Assembly (NCBI RefSeq): GCF_030283145.1
Contig: NZ_JASNWE010000008.1
Coordinates: 62,001 to 126,000 of the forward strand
Direction: 5' to 3'
From: Actinomadura xylanilytica
Lineage (GTDB): Bacteria; Actinomycetota; Actinomycetes; Streptosporangiales; Streptosporangiaceae
Length of the DNA stretch: 64,000 bases
A model generated the notes under the pieces. That model was given only the letters and a program-made list of their open reading frames with translations. It ran no database searches and was not told the origin of the DNA. The position numbers and the translations under genes are program-made. Of the stretch, positions 25,436-34,555 are shown one piece after another (within the stretch, counting starts at the first letter, position 1; every line of letters starts with the position of its first letter).

Positions 25436-27198
25436 TCCTTCGATTCTGTTGCCGACCCGGGATCCCGGTCGGTGCCGGGCTCGTCGGCCCGCTCGTCTGC
25501 CCGCTCCACGGCCGGTTCCCCGGCCGGTTCCTCAGCGACCGGGCCGCGGAGCGCGGCCACGATGTCGTCGAACTCCGGCGTCGGGTTCCCGAGCGTCAGG
25601 CCACCGACCTCCACCACGGTACGCCCGCCCTTCGCGGCGGTCGCACGGACCCACACCCGGCGCCGCCGGACCATGAAGGAGGTGGCGACGCCGGCCACCG
25701 CGAGGATCGCGGCGATCAGCGCCGGGACGCGGCCCGGGTCACGGTTGATCGACAGGCTGGTCCACTCCTTGAGCCCGTCGAAGGTGACCGTCCCGGCACC
25801 GTCGGGCAGCTCGAACGATTCGCCGGGCTCCAGCAGCTTCTGCCCGCCCTTGATCGGCTGGAGCGTCTTGCCGATGCCCTCCAGCTTGTAGACCGACTGC
25901 GGGGCGCCCGAGTCGAGGCCGATGTCGCCCTTGAACGAGGACACCGTCACCATCGGGCGCAGCGGCCCCGGGAAGGCCGAGATGATCTGCTTGCCGTCCT
26001 CGCTGGCCATCGCGGTCGGCCACAGGATCGCGTAGAACGCGAGCTGCTCGGGCTCGGCGTCGGGGGCCTTGATGACGCCCTCGGAGGTGTAGTTGCGCTG
26101 CTCCATCGCCAGGAACGGCACCGTGTCCTTGAAGGCGATGTCCCCCTTGCCGTCGCGGACGGTGAACGCCGGCGCGTAGCCGTGGCCGAGCAGGTAGACC
26201 TTGGCGCCGCCGGCCTTGAGCGGATGGTTGACCCGCAGGTCGTACTTCTTCTCCGGCGCGGACGGCTCGTCCCGGTAACGGATCTTGGCCTCGAAGTCGG
26301 TGGCCTGGCCGCGCTTTTCGCCCTTGGCCTCGTACGTGGCGGTGAAGTCGTCCAGGCTGATCGAGAACGGCGCCAGCGCGTCGGTGTCGAACGCCCGTCC
26401 CGGCATGAACTGGTCGTAGTTGTTGAGCGCGTTGGCGAATGACTTGCCCTCGGCGAGCACCACGTTGCCCCGGTAGCCGAACAGGTTGCCCATGCCCAGC
26501 GCGAACAGCAGCGCCAGCAGCGCGAGGTGGAAGACCAGGTTGCCGGTCTCGCCCAGGTAGCCCTTCTCCGCGGCGACGGCGCTTCCGGCGGTGCCCTTCC
26601 CGCCTCCGGTGGACAGGTCGGTCCGGAACCGGCGTCCGCGCAGCAGTGCGCGCGCCTCGGCGAGGACCTCCTCGGGAGAGGCGTCGGTCTCGTACGACGC
26701 GGACTGCGGCAGCCGCGACAGATTGCGCGGCGCCGCCGGAGGCCGCGCCCGCATCGACTTGTAGTGCTTGACCGCGCGCGGGATCACGCAGCCCGCGAGC
26801 GACACGAACAGCAGGATGTAGATCGCCGCGAACCACGGCGCGGCGAACACGTCGAACAGCGACAGCCGGTCGAGCCACGGCGCGGCCGTCTGGTGCTTGT
26901 CGAAGTAGTCGGCGACCTTCTCGGGCGCCTGGCCCCGCTGCGGCAGGATCGATCCCGGAACCGCGCCGAGCGCGACCAGGAACAGCAGGATCAGCGCGGT
27001 GCGCATCGTGGTGAGCTGCCGCCAGCCCCAGCGCAGCCAGCCGACCGGGCCGAGCCCCTTGGGGCGCGGCCCGTCGCCGGGCGCCTGCCGCGCGGCCGGC
27101 GCGGCGGTCGCGGCGGCGCCGACGGCGGCGTCCGCTGCGGTGGCCTCGTCTGCGGCGGCCTCGTCTGCGGCGGCGGTCGTGTCTGAAGAGTTCGTCAT
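25432..27198 (-). CDS. resB: Cytochrome c biogenesis protein ResB (Ccs1)
   Basis: A 588-residue partner of CcsB. The first 60 residues are an Ala-rich, disordered leader; then come the first helices (MRTALILLFLVALGAVPGSILPQR and WFAAIYILLFVSLAGCVIPR), a third (LVFHLALLALLFALGMGNLFGYRG), a large extracytoplasmic domain, and a final helix near residue 510 (ALIAAILAVAGVATSFMV). The motif LPQRG and CVIPR are typical of ResB. It overlaps ccsB by 4 nt and follows ccdA after one base. Confidence 0.93.
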   Translation of the reverse strand: MTNSSDTTAAADEAAADEATAADAAVGAAATAAPAARQAPGDGPRPKGLGPVGWLRWGWRQLTTMRTALILLFLVALGAVPGSILPQRGQAPEKVADYFDKHQTAAPWLDRLSLFDVFAAPWFAAIYILLFVSLAGCVIPRAVKHYKSMRARPPAAPRNLSRLPQSASYETDASPEEVLAEARALLRGRRFRTDLSTGGGKGTAGSAVAAEKGYLGETGNLVFHLALLALLFALGMGNLFGYRGNVVLAEGKSFANALNNYDQFMPGRAFDTDALAPFSISLDDFTATYEAKGEKRGQATDFEAKIRYRDEPSAPEKKYDLRVNHPLKAGGAKVYLLGHGYAPAFTVRDGKGDIAFKDTVPFLAMEQRNYTSEGVIKAPDAEPEQLAFYAILWPTAMASEDGKQIISAFPGPLRPMVTVSSFKGDIGLDSGAPQSVYKLEGIGKTLQPIKGGQKLLEPGESFELPDGAGTVTFDGLKEWTSLSINRDPGRVPALIAAILAVAGVATSFMVRRRRVWVRATAAKGGRTVVEVGGLTLGNPTPEFDDIVAALRGPVAEEPAGEPAVERADERADEPGTDRDPGSATESKE

Positions 27199-27199
27199 C

Positions 27200-27991
27200 T
27201 CAAATCACCGGTTCGAAGCCGCTGATCCACGACTTCAGGTGGATGGTCAGATCGCCCCACAGGCCGCTCACCAGCAGCACCCCGATGACGACCAGCATGC
27301 CCCCGCCGATCCGCATGACCAGCGGGTAGTGCCGCTTCACCGCGCCGAACGCCCCCAGGGCCCGCCGGTAGGCGACCGCGGTGAGCACGAACGGCAGCCC
27401 GAGGCCGAGGCAGTACGCCAGCGACAGTAGCGCGCCCCGGCCCGCGCTCGCCTCGGTGATGGCCAGGCCCTGCACCGCGCCGAGCGTCGGCCCGATGCAC
27501 GGCGTCCAGCCGAGCCCGAAGAGCACGCCGAGCAGCGGCGCCCCGGCCAGCCCGGCGGCGGGCAGCCGGCCGGACTTGAAGGTCCGCTGGAGGCCGGGGA
27601 TCAGCCCCATGAACGCCAGCCCGAACACGATCACCATCACGCCGAGGACGCGGGTGATGACGTCCTGGTACTCCAGCAGCCAGCGGCCGAGCCCGCCGAA
27701 GAGCATCCCGTAGCTGACGAAGACGAGCGTGAACCCGCCGACGAACAGCAGCACGCCGGCGAGCAGCCGCCCGCGCTGTCCGCCGCGCCGCGACGAGGCG
27801 GCGCCCGGCTCGCCCGGCTCGCCCGCCAGGTCGGCGCCGGTCATCCCGGTCACGTACGACAGGTAGCCGGGCACCAGCGGCAGCACGCACGGGGACACGA
27901 ACGAGACCAGCCCGGCCAGGGCCGCCAGCGGCGCCGCCGCGACGAGCGAACCGCTGGTGACGGTCTCGCCGACCCCCGCGAGGGCGCTCAC
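27200..27991 (-). CDS. ccdA: Thiol-disulfide transporter CcdA (DsbD-type membrane domain)
   Basis: A 263-residue membrane protein with six helices that carries reducing power from cytosolic thioredoxin across the membrane to ResA and apocytochrome c. FVSPCVLPLVPGYLSYV near residues 30-46 and GWTPCIGPTLGAV near residue 160 hold the two redox cysteines, each followed by Pro as in the family. It begins 10 nt after resA. Confidence 0.93.
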   Translation of the reverse strand: MSALAGVGETVTSGSLVAAAPLAALAGLVSFVSPCVLPLVPGYLSYVTGMTGADLAGEPGEPGAASSRRGGQRGRLLAGVLLFVGGFTLVFVSYGMLFGGLGRWLLEYQDVITRVLGVMVIVFGLAFMGLIPGLQRTFKSGRLPAAGLAGAPLLGVLFGLGWTPCIGPTLGAVQGLAITEASAGRGALLSLAYCLGLGLPFVLTAVAYRRALGAFGAVKRHYPLVMRIGGGMLVVIGVLLVSGLWGDLTIHLKSWISGFEPVI

Positions 27992-28001
27992 CGGGGCGCC
28001 C

Positions 28002-28592
28002 TCACTGGGCCGCGAGGACTTCGGCGACCAGCGAGCCCAGCTTGGAGTACGTCGTCGCGCCGATGACGCGGGCGGCGACCCGGCCCTGCCGGTCCAGGAC
28101 GAGGGTGCTCGGGATCGCGTTCGGGGGGACGTCGCGGAAGGCCAGGCCGACGCGGCCGTCGGAGTCGAACAGGCTCGGGTAGGTGACCTTGAACCTGCGC
28201 TCGAACGCCTTCGCGTTCTCCTTGCCGTCCTTGAAGTTGACCCCGAGGAACTCCACGCCCTTGGCCCGGTTCTCGGTGTAGATCTGCTGGAGCGACTGGG
28301 CCTCGCCGCGGCACGGGGCGCACCACGACGCCCAGAAGTTCACCACGACGACCTTGCCCTTGAGGCCGGCCAGCGCGAGCCTCTCGCCGTTCAGCGCCTC
28401 ACCCTCGGCCCGCGGGGCGGGCTTGCGGTCGGCGGCCTTGATCTTCTGGACGTTGCCGTCGCCGGCGATGAAGCGGTTGTCGCTGCCGCCCGGCCCGCTC
28501 TGCGCGGCGTTGGTCCCGGCGCAGCCCGCCAGCAGCCCGCACAGCGCGGTGACGGCGGCGACGGCGCGCACCGAGGAGACTCGGGGGCTCAA
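28002..28592 (-). CDS. resA: ResA/TlpA-type thioredoxin lipoprotein
   Basis: A 196-residue extracytoplasmic thiol reductase for apocytochrome c. It has a lipoprotein signal with lipobox LLAGC near residues 20-24, then a redoxin domain with active site WASWCAPCRGEA near residues 91-102 and the ResA-like GVNFKDG and later cis-Pro region. It starts with TTG behind GGAGGG. First gene of the resA-ccdA-resB-ccsB operon; an inverted repeat overlaps its ribosome-binding region. Confidence 0.92.
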   Translation of the reverse strand: MSPRVSSVRAVAAVTALCGLLAGCAGTNAAQSGPGGSDNRFIAGDGNVQKIKAADRKPAPRAEGEALNGERLALAGLKGKVVVVNFWASWCAPCRGEAQSLQQIYTENRAKGVEFLGVNFKDGKENAKAFERRFKVTYPSLFDSDGRVGLAFRDVPPNAIPSTLVLDRQGRVAARVIGATTYSKLGSLVAEVLAAQ

Positions 28593-28602
28593 CGGACCCT
28601 CC

Positions 28603-28619
28603 TACTACAAGACGTAGTA
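28603..28619. promoter_or_regulatory. TACTAC-N5-GTAGTA inverted repeat before resA
   Basis: TACTAC (28603-28608) and GTAGTA (28614-28619) flank AAGAC, starting 11 nt upstream of the resA TTG. The half-sites resemble BlaI/MecI-family operators, whose usual spacing (ACTACA-N2-TGTAGT) is one base shorter. A repressor here would cover the start region of the cytochrome c maturation operon. Confidence 0.5.
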
Positions 28620-28637
28620 CTCAACGTAGCGGCCCGG

Positions 28638-29276
28638 TCAGGCCCCCGCGACACCGGGGGCCTCGCCGAGCCCGGCGGCCGGTTCGGCGTAGGACACCTC
28701 GACCAGCCGGCTGCCCTCGAAGCTCAGGCTGGTGACGCTCGCGAGCCCGCATTCGCGGCGGCGCGGGTGGTGCCAGAGGCGCCGGTGCTCGGCGTGCAGC
28801 CGCAGCGTCCAGATGGGGAGCTGGTGGCTGACGCACACCGCCTCGTGCCCACGCGCGGCCTCGCGCGCCCTGATCACCACGGCGCGCATCCGGGCGGCGA
28901 GGTCCTTGTAGGGCTCGCCCCAGGAGGGCCGGAACGGGTTGACCAGGTAGCGCCAGTGCTCGGGGCGGCGCAGCGAGCCCGACCCCACCCCGAAGGTGTG
29001 CCCCTCGAAATGGTTGTCGGCCTCGATCAGCCGGTCGTCCACCGTCACCGGCAGGTCGAACGTGTCGACCAGCGGCGCGGCCGTCTCCAGGGCCCGCTGC
29101 ATGGGCGACGAGAACAGCGCGGTGACGTCCCGGTCGGCGAACCATCTCGCGGCGGCCTTGGCCATGAGGATCCCGTCCTCACTCAGCCGGTAGCCCGGCA
29201 GCCGCCCGTAGAGAACGCCCTCAGGATTGTGCACTTCGCCGTGCCGCAGCACGTGAACGATCGTCTTGTCAGTCAT
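28638..29276 (-). CDS. Histidine phosphatase-family protein
   Basis: A 212-residue cytosolic phosphatase/mutase-fold protein. The catalytic RHG sits in VLRHGEVHNPEG near residues 10-21 with the phosphohistidine nucleophile, an acidic residue follows in DRLIEADNHFEG, and the second His is in VSHQLPIW near residue 150. The substrate is unknown. Similar genes lie next to ccs genes and hemL in Streptomyces, so the position is conserved. It sits in the same direction upstream of resA with 45 bp between them. Confidence 0.88.
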   Translation of the reverse strand: MTDKTIVHVLRHGEVHNPEGVLYGRLPGYRLSEDGILMAKAAARWFADRDVTALFSSPMQRALETAAPLVDTFDLPVTVDDRLIEADNHFEGHTFGVGSGSLRRPEHWRYLVNPFRPSWGEPYKDLAARMRAVVIRAREAARGHEAVCVSHQLPIWTLRLHAEHRRLWHHPRRRECGLASVTSLSFEGSRLVEVSYAEPAAGLGEAPGVAGA

Positions 29277-29366
29277 GGCGTGGTCAGGTTACCCGCGCCG
29301 CTCGGTGAACCGGGCCACGACCTCGTCCGCCCCAGCCGCCCCGTCTGCAACGCCCGTCCCGGCCTC

Positions 29367-29981
29367 TCAGCCAGTGAGGGGCTCGTCCCAGTGGTGCCTG
29401 CCCAGGAACGAACGGTCGTCGGCGAGGTACTCGCGGAAGGCCCGTTTCACGTCGTCCAAGTCGGTGACGTGGGTTTGGTAAAGGCGCCCCTGGACGCTGT
29501 CCTTGTACTCCAGTTCGTACCCGCCGGGCTCCGGGGACACCTGGATGAAGTGCCGGCCGAAGAGGACGAGCGTGGTGAACGGGTTGGCGGGACTCAGCCG
29601 CCGCAGCACGTCGTCCACAAGGGCAAGGTCGGGATCGACGACGATCAGGCCCTCCCCCGTGTGCAGCTGCACACCCTCGTACGCGCCGGTGGGCCCGAGG
29701 TTGTGGACGAGGCCGCGGGCCTGGTCGTAGCAGACCAGCCCGTGCGCCCTGGCGACCGTGTGCACCTCAGCGGAGACCTCGTCGGCCTCGTCCGCCGTCA
29801 TGCGCACGCGCGCGTAGCGGGACCCCACCTCGGTGACGGCGACCTCGGGGCGGAGCTTGCCGAACTCCTCGGCGAACTCGGCGACACCCGGGTACGGCGC
29901 GATTTCGTCCAGTGCCACGGCCCCGGCGCGCTCCGCCGTGATCGGCGCGGGCTCATGCCAGACGACAAGCTCGAACGTCAT
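29367..29981 (-). CDS. Hypothetical protein
   Basis: A 204-residue soluble protein I do not recognise. It opens MTFELVVWHEPAPITAERA, a start shared in style by many uncharacterised actinobacterial proteins, contains HGLVCYDQARGLVHNLGP in the middle and ends RSFLGRHHWDEPLTG. No signal peptide, helix-turn-helix or membrane segment is visible. Codon use is like its neighbours. The gene is 24 nt upstream-adjacent to the kinase gene end and 90 bp from the phosphatase start, so it may share the kinase transcript. Confidence 0.6.
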   Translation of the reverse strand: MTFELVVWHEPAPITAERAGAVALDEIAPYPGVAEFAEEFGKLRPEVAVTEVGSRYARVRMTADEADEVSAEVHTVARAHGLVCYDQARGLVHNLGPTGAYEGVQLHTGEGLIVVDPDLALVDDVLRRLSPANPFTTLVLFGRHFIQVSPEPGGYELEYKDSVQGRLYQTHVTDLDDVKRAFREYLADDRSFLGRHHWDEPLTG

Positions 29982-30005
29982 CCCGCCATGCTCTCACCCG
30001 CGTGA

Positions 30006-31901
30006 TCAGTGCCGCGACGCGGCCACATGCGCGGCGATGCGGCCCGCGACGCGGTCGAGGTCGGCCTTGGCGATCCCGCTCTTCGCCGTGTTCTGGACGA
30101 ACCAGTAGGTGAGCGCGGCGGTGCAGACGGGCGCCTTCGCCCACGGCATGCTGCACGAGATCGGCGACGCGATGCCGGTCGAGCTCAGCGTCGCCAGGGT
30201 CACCGACACATACGGTGACGCGAGCTTCCGGCCGCCCGCGCGTGGGTCGGACGAGAGCATCGCCTGGAAGTTCGAGACCCCTGTGGGCAGATCGTCCCGG
30301 GAGGACAGGTCGGAGGCGCAGGTGTTCCCCGACCCGCGCTCCTCGTCCGCCTGCGGGGAGTCCGGGAAGTACTGGCAGAGCGAGATCCGCAGTCCGCCGA
30401 GGGACGTCTGGAACACCTGGGAGATCAGCCCGGTGCGCGCCCGTCCCACCTCGTTGCTTCCGCCGGAAGCACCGATCGACCCTTCGCAGGAGGCTCCGGC
30501 GTTGCCGATGAGGTTGCCCCCTTGCCCGGTGGAGTACACGGCCGCACCGGCCGGAAGCTTGACCTGTACGGGGAGGCGCACGGGCGCGGGCTTCGTCCCC
30601 GCAGGTATCGGCCTGCCGCCGGGGTCGAGCGTCCGGCACTGGTTCACTGCGGCCACCGTGACCGCAGGGGCGGCGGAACGACTCACCGTAGGAGTCGGTC
30701 TCGGATCGGCCTTGGTGACCTCCCGTGCGGTGAACGCTCCCCCTGCGACGACCACGGCCACCCCGGTCGACGCTGCGGTAATACCGGCGCCGCTACCGAA
30801 GAACGCCTTGACCGCGCCGGCGGACGCCTTGCCTCCGACACTGGCCGCCTTGCCAACGGCCGCCGTATGCCCGGCCGCCAGGCTGGACGAACCCGCCGCC
30901 CCGGCCGTCCCCGCACCGGCTGTCCCAGCCCCAGCCGTGCCCGCACCGGCCGAGCCCACGGCCCCGGCACCCGCGGCCCCAGCGGTCGCCGCTCCAGCGC
31001 CCGTCCCCACAGCGGCCCCTGCGCCCGGGAGGACCCACGCCGCCAGCGGGAACAGCGCGGCCAGCGCGACGGCGGACACCGCGATCGCCTGGACACCCCG
31101 CGTCTCCCAGTCATCGCCGTACGCCTCCCGTGCCGAGCGCTCCAGTTCCTCCACGAAGACGGCCGCCCCTATCGGACGGTCCTCCGGGGTCTTGGCCATG
31201 CCCCCTGCCACCAGGGCGCGCAACGGTTCGGGGACGGCCTCTACAGGGATCGGGGCGGTGAGGTGGGCGTGCATCAGCGCCGCCCTGCTGGACGTCGTGT
31301 ACGGCCGGCTCCCCGTCAGGCACTCGACGAACACGCACGTCGCGGCGTACACGTCGGTGGCCGGGGTGGCGATGTGCCGCTTCCACTGCTCCGGGGCCAT
31401 GTAGTGGGGGGTCCCGGCCCCGCCCGCCTCCTCCCCGGCGGGCGTCGCGATGCCGAAGTCGACGAGCTTGCTGCGCCCGTCGGCCGGGACGACGACGTTG
31501 GCGGGCTTGTAGTCGCGGTGGACGACGCCGAGCGCGTGCGCGGCGGCCAGACCCAGCAGCGAGCCCTTCAGGACGCTGAGCGACGCCTCAGGGCCGAGCG
31601 GCCCATGCCGTTCGAGGACCTCCTTGAGGGAGACCCCGTCGACGGCCTCCATCACGATCGCGACGCCCTCGGGCGCCTCGACGAGGCGGAAGAGCCGGGC
31701 GACGTGCGGGCTGTCGGCCTGCCCGAGCATCCGCGCCTCGTGACGCAGCCGTTCCCGGTCGGCCTCGGCCGCGCCCGCGGGCAGGTACTTGATCGCGACC
31801 GGGGTCCCCGACTCGGTGTGCCGGGCGAGCACCACCTGGCCCTGCGCGCCCTCGCCGAGCCGGCGTACCTCCTCGAACCCGGTGATCCGCCACTCGGCCA
31901 C
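30006..31901 (-). CDS. Receptor-like serine/threonine protein kinase
   Basis: A 631-residue kinase. The kinase domain occupies residues 8-260: glycine loop LGEGAQGQV at 15-23, ATP lysine in VAIKYL at 38, catalytic loop HRDYKPAN at 128-135, DFG at 148-150, and APEQW at 169-173. A hydrophobic stretch (272-292) is followed by a Gly/Ala/Thr repeat linker (about 296-336, with repeated GAGTA) and a second hydrophobic stretch (373-390). The remaining 230 residues should be outside; they contain four scattered cysteines. All catalytic residues are intact. A paralogous pseudokinase lies at 34556-36259. It starts with GTG. Confidence 0.9.
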   Translation of the reverse strand: MAEWRITGFEEVRRLGEGAQGQVVLARHTESGTPVAIKYLPAGAAEADRERLRHEARMLGQADSPHVARLFRLVEAPEGVAIVMEAVDGVSLKEVLERHGPLGPEASLSVLKGSLLGLAAAHALGVVHRDYKPANVVVPADGRSKLVDFGIATPAGEEAGGAGTPHYMAPEQWKRHIATPATDVYAATCVFVECLTGSRPYTTSSRAALMHAHLTAPIPVEAVPEPLRALVAGGMAKTPEDRPIGAAVFVEELERSAREAYGDDWETRGVQAIAVSAVALAALFPLAAWVLPGAGAAVGTGAGAATAGAAGAGAVGSAGAGTAGAGTAGAGTAGAAGSSSLAAGHTAAVGKAASVGGKASAGAVKAFFGSGAGITAASTGVAVVVAGGAFTAREVTKADPRPTPTVSRSAAPAVTVAAVNQCRTLDPGGRPIPAGTKPAPVRLPVQVKLPAGAAVYSTGQGGNLIGNAGASCEGSIGASGGSNEVGRARTGLISQVFQTSLGGLRISLCQYFPDSPQADEERGSGNTCASDLSSRDDLPTGVSNFQAMLSSDPRAGGRKLASPYVSVTLATLSSTGIASPISCSMPWAKAPVCTAALTYWFVQNTAKSGIAKADLDRVAGRIAAHVAASRH

Positions 31902-31967
31902 GCGCCGCTCCCGCCGTCCCGTCCACCCACGAAAGATGATCGGGAAGAAAATAGCGAAATCTCACCG

Positions 31968-32948
31968 CTAGACGGGCACCGGGTACGAAACGCCGACGGG
32001 CGCGGCGGGGTCCGGGAACGCCCCGGTGGAGGGGAACGACGTGTCCGGCAGCGCCGCCGGAACGGCCTTGCGCAGCGCGTCGACCATCGCCCGGATGGCG
32101 GGACGCCGCGCGGCCTCCTCGCGCCACACCGCGTAGACGCGGCGGTACAGGGGCTCCTTCAGCGGGACGACCCGCACCCCGGCGGGCACGTCGCAGCGGC
32201 CGAGCCGCGGCAGCACGGCGTTGCCGAGCCCCGCGTCCACCAGCGCGAGCTGCGTGGCGAACTCGTGGGCCATGTGCATGATGTTCGGCTCGCTGTCGAC
32301 CGCGCGCAGCATGCGCAGCAGCCAGTCGCAGCAGATGCTGTCGGGCGAGGCGCTGATCCACGGATCGCCCGACAGCTCCTCCAGCGCGATCTCGGCCCGC
32401 CCGGCCAGCGGATGCGCGGCGGGGAGCGCCACGTCGGCCGGGTCGTCGCAGATGACGCCCTTGCACAGGCCCTCGGGCAGCGGCAGCGGCTCGTTGTTCC
32501 AGTCCTGGACGACGGCCATGTCGAGGTCGCCCCGGACGACGAGCGGCATGCTGCGCATCGGGTCGTCCTCGCGCACCTGGACGTGCAGATCGGGATGGTC
32601 GGCGCGCAGCCTGCCCAGCGCGTCCGGGATGAGGCCCCGGACCGCGGTCGGGAACGCGGCGACCGAGAGCCGCCCGATCACCGAGCCGCGATGCGCCTCC
32701 AGATCGGCCTGGGCCTGCTCGACGAGCGACAGGATGCGCTCGGCGTGCGCGACGAGCAGTTCGGCGGCGTCGGTCAGCCGCACCCCCCGCCCGTTGCGTT
32801 CGAGCAGCTTCTGGCCGGTCTCCCGTTCCAGCTTGGCGAGTTGCTGGGAGACCGCCGAGGTGGTCACGTGCAGCACGTCCGCGGCGGCGCTCACCGAGCC
32901 GTAGGCCGCCACCGCGTGCAGGGCGCGCAGCCGTTCCAGATCGAGCAT
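31968..32948 (-). CDS. LysR-family transcriptional regulator
   Basis: A 326-residue regulator. The winged helix-turn-helix is at the N-terminus: LERLRALHAVAAYGSVSAAADVLHVTTSAVSQQLAKLERETG, read in pieces across residues 4-45, followed by a substrate-binding domain starting at VIGRLSVAAFPTAVRGLIP near residue 91. No divergent target gene is next to it: hemL upstream runs in the same direction. The ligand is unknown. Some LysR-like factors of this type are autoregulated; a -10-like TAGAGT lies close to the start. Confidence 0.9.
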   Translation of the reverse strand: MLDLERLRALHAVAAYGSVSAAADVLHVTTSAVSQQLAKLERETGQKLLERNGRGVRLTDAAELLVAHAERILSLVEQAQADLEAHRGSVIGRLSVAAFPTAVRGLIPDALGRLRADHPDLHVQVREDDPMRSMPLVVRGDLDMAVVQDWNNEPLPLPEGLCKGVICDDPADVALPAAHPLAGRAEIALEELSGDPWISASPDSICCDWLLRMLRAVDSEPNIMHMAHEFATQLALVDAGLGNAVLPRLGRCDVPAGVRVVPLKEPLYRRVYAVWREEAARRPAIRAMVDALRKAVPAALPDTSFPSTGAFPDPAAPVGVSYPVPV

Positions 32949-33051
32949 GAAGCAACTCTAAAGCGAGTCGTCGAGAAGTTCTAGCTTGTCCTAAAGTCAG
33001 CAGGTGGCGAGGTCCCTCCAGTGGCCGGCGCTCCTGCCGTGAGCCCGCCGC

Positions 33052-34350
33052 TCAGCCCGCGGTGGCCTGCGCCGCCGCGCGCGCGGCGTGCGGGAGAGCG
33101 TCGGTGATGCGCTCCAAGGCCGCGTCGTCATGCGCGGCGGACAGGAACCACACCTCGTAGGCCGACGGCGGCAGGTAGACCCCGTGGTCGAGCATGGCGT
33201 GGAAGAACGCGGCGTAGGCCTTGGCGTCCTGACGCTGCGCGGCGGCGAAATCGCCCACCACCGCGTCCGTGAAGAAGATGGAGAACAGGTTCCCCGCATG
33301 CTGCAACCGGTGCGCGACGCCCTCCTTGGCGAGCGCCTCGGACGCGGCCGACGACACGACCGCCGCCGAACGGTCGATCGCCGCGTACACCTCGTCGGTC
33401 GCGTTCCGCAGCGTGGCCAGCCCCGCGGCCGTGGCGAGAGGGTTCCCCGACAGCGTGCCCGCCTGGTAGACGGGCCCGGCCGGCGCGAGCTGCGCCATCA
33501 CGTCCGCCCGGCCGCCGAACGCCGCCGCGGGCAGCCCGCCGCCCATCACCTTGCCGAAGGTCACCAGGTCGCCCGGGACGCCCTCGATGCCGTACCAGCC
33601 CGCCGCCGAGGCGCGGAAACCGGTGAGCACCTCGTCGATCACCAGCAGCGCCCCGCCGCGCTCGCACAGCCGCTTGAGCAGCGCGTTGAAGTCGGGCATC
33701 GGCGGCACCACGCCCATGTTGCACGGCACCGCCTCGGTGATCACGCACGCGATCTCGTGCCCGTGCTCGGCGAACGCCAGCTCGACCGCGGCGACGTCGT
33801 TGTAGGGCAGCACGATGGTGTCGGCCGTCGTCGCGCCGGTCACCCCGGGGGTGTCGGGCAGGCCGAAGGTGGCGACGCCGGACCCGGCCGCTGCCAGCAG
33901 CGCGTCGACGTGCCCGTGGTAGCACCCGGCGAACTTCACCACCTTGGCGCGCCCGGTGAACCCGCGGGCCAGCCGGATCGCCGACATCGTCGCCTCGGTG
34001 CCGGAGCTGACCAGCCGCACCTGGTCGACCGGCGTGCGGGCCACGATCTCCTCGGCGAGCTCCACCTCCCCCGGCGTCGGCGCGCCGTACGAGGTGCCGC
34101 GCCCGGCGGCGTCCCGCACCGCCTCGACGACGGCGGGATGCGCGTGCCCGAGGATCATCGGCCCCCACGAGCACACCAGGTCGACGTACTCGTTCCCGTC
34201 GGCGTCGGTCAGGTAGGGGCCCCGCGCGCCGGTCATGAACCGGGGCGTGCCGCCCACCGCGCGGAAGGCCCGCACCGGCGAGTTGACCCCGCCGGGGACC
34301 ACCCGGTTCGCACGGTCGAACAGCTGCTGCGAGCGATCGGTTCCAGTCAC
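33052..34350 (-). CDS. hemL: Glutamate-1-semialdehyde 2,1-aminomutase
   Basis: A 432-residue PLP enzyme that makes 5-aminolevulinate in the C5 pathway, downstream of HemA. The N-terminal VVPGGVNSPVRAF, the aspartate in LLVIDEVLTGFR near residue 233, and the Schiff-base lysine in VTFGKVMGGGLPAAAFGG near residue 258 are diagnostic. It is separated by a few kilobases from hemB-hemD-hemC-hemA, as in Streptomyces. It shares a 205-bp divergent promoter region with the pseudokinase gene. Confidence 0.96.
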   Translation of the reverse strand: MTGTDRSQQLFDRANRVVPGGVNSPVRAFRAVGGTPRFMTGARGPYLTDADGNEYVDLVCSWGPMILGHAHPAVVEAVRDAAGRGTSYGAPTPGEVELAEEIVARTPVDQVRLVSSGTEATMSAIRLARGFTGRAKVVKFAGCYHGHVDALLAAAGSGVATFGLPDTPGVTGATTADTIVLPYNDVAAVELAFAEHGHEIACVITEAVPCNMGVVPPMPDFNALLKRLCERGGALLVIDEVLTGFRASAAGWYGIEGVPGDLVTFGKVMGGGLPAAAFGGRADVMAQLAPAGPVYQAGTLSGNPLATAAGLATLRNATDEVYAAIDRSAAVVSSAASEALAKEGVAHRLQHAGNLFSIFFTDAVVGDFAAAQRQDAKAYAAFFHAMLDHGVYLPPSAYEVWFLSAAHDDAALERITDALPHAARAAAQATAG

Positions 34351-34455
34351 CCGACCAGTGTCTCAGCCGCGTTCGGGGGGACGCCACGGGCCGGGCCCCA
34401 CGGCGGTCGCGCACGTCTCGTCACACACAGTTGAGTTGCAGTTCGGCGTTTGCCC

Positions 34456-34483
34456 TTGACCTGGCCCGCTAAGGGCCGATATT
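34456..34483 (+). promoter_or_regulatory. Candidate promoter of the pseudokinase gene
   Basis: TTGACC (34456-34461) is followed after 16 bases by GATATT (34478-34483). The spacer contains the small inverted repeat GGCCC-GCTAA-GGGCC (34463-34477), a possible operator. The start codon lies about 70 bases further on. Confidence 0.5.
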
Positions 34484-34555
34484 CCACCAAGTACGACTTT
34501 GGCGCCCGGCTTGAGAGGCGCCCACCAAAGCACCGGCGTCGGCTGTATCAGAGGG

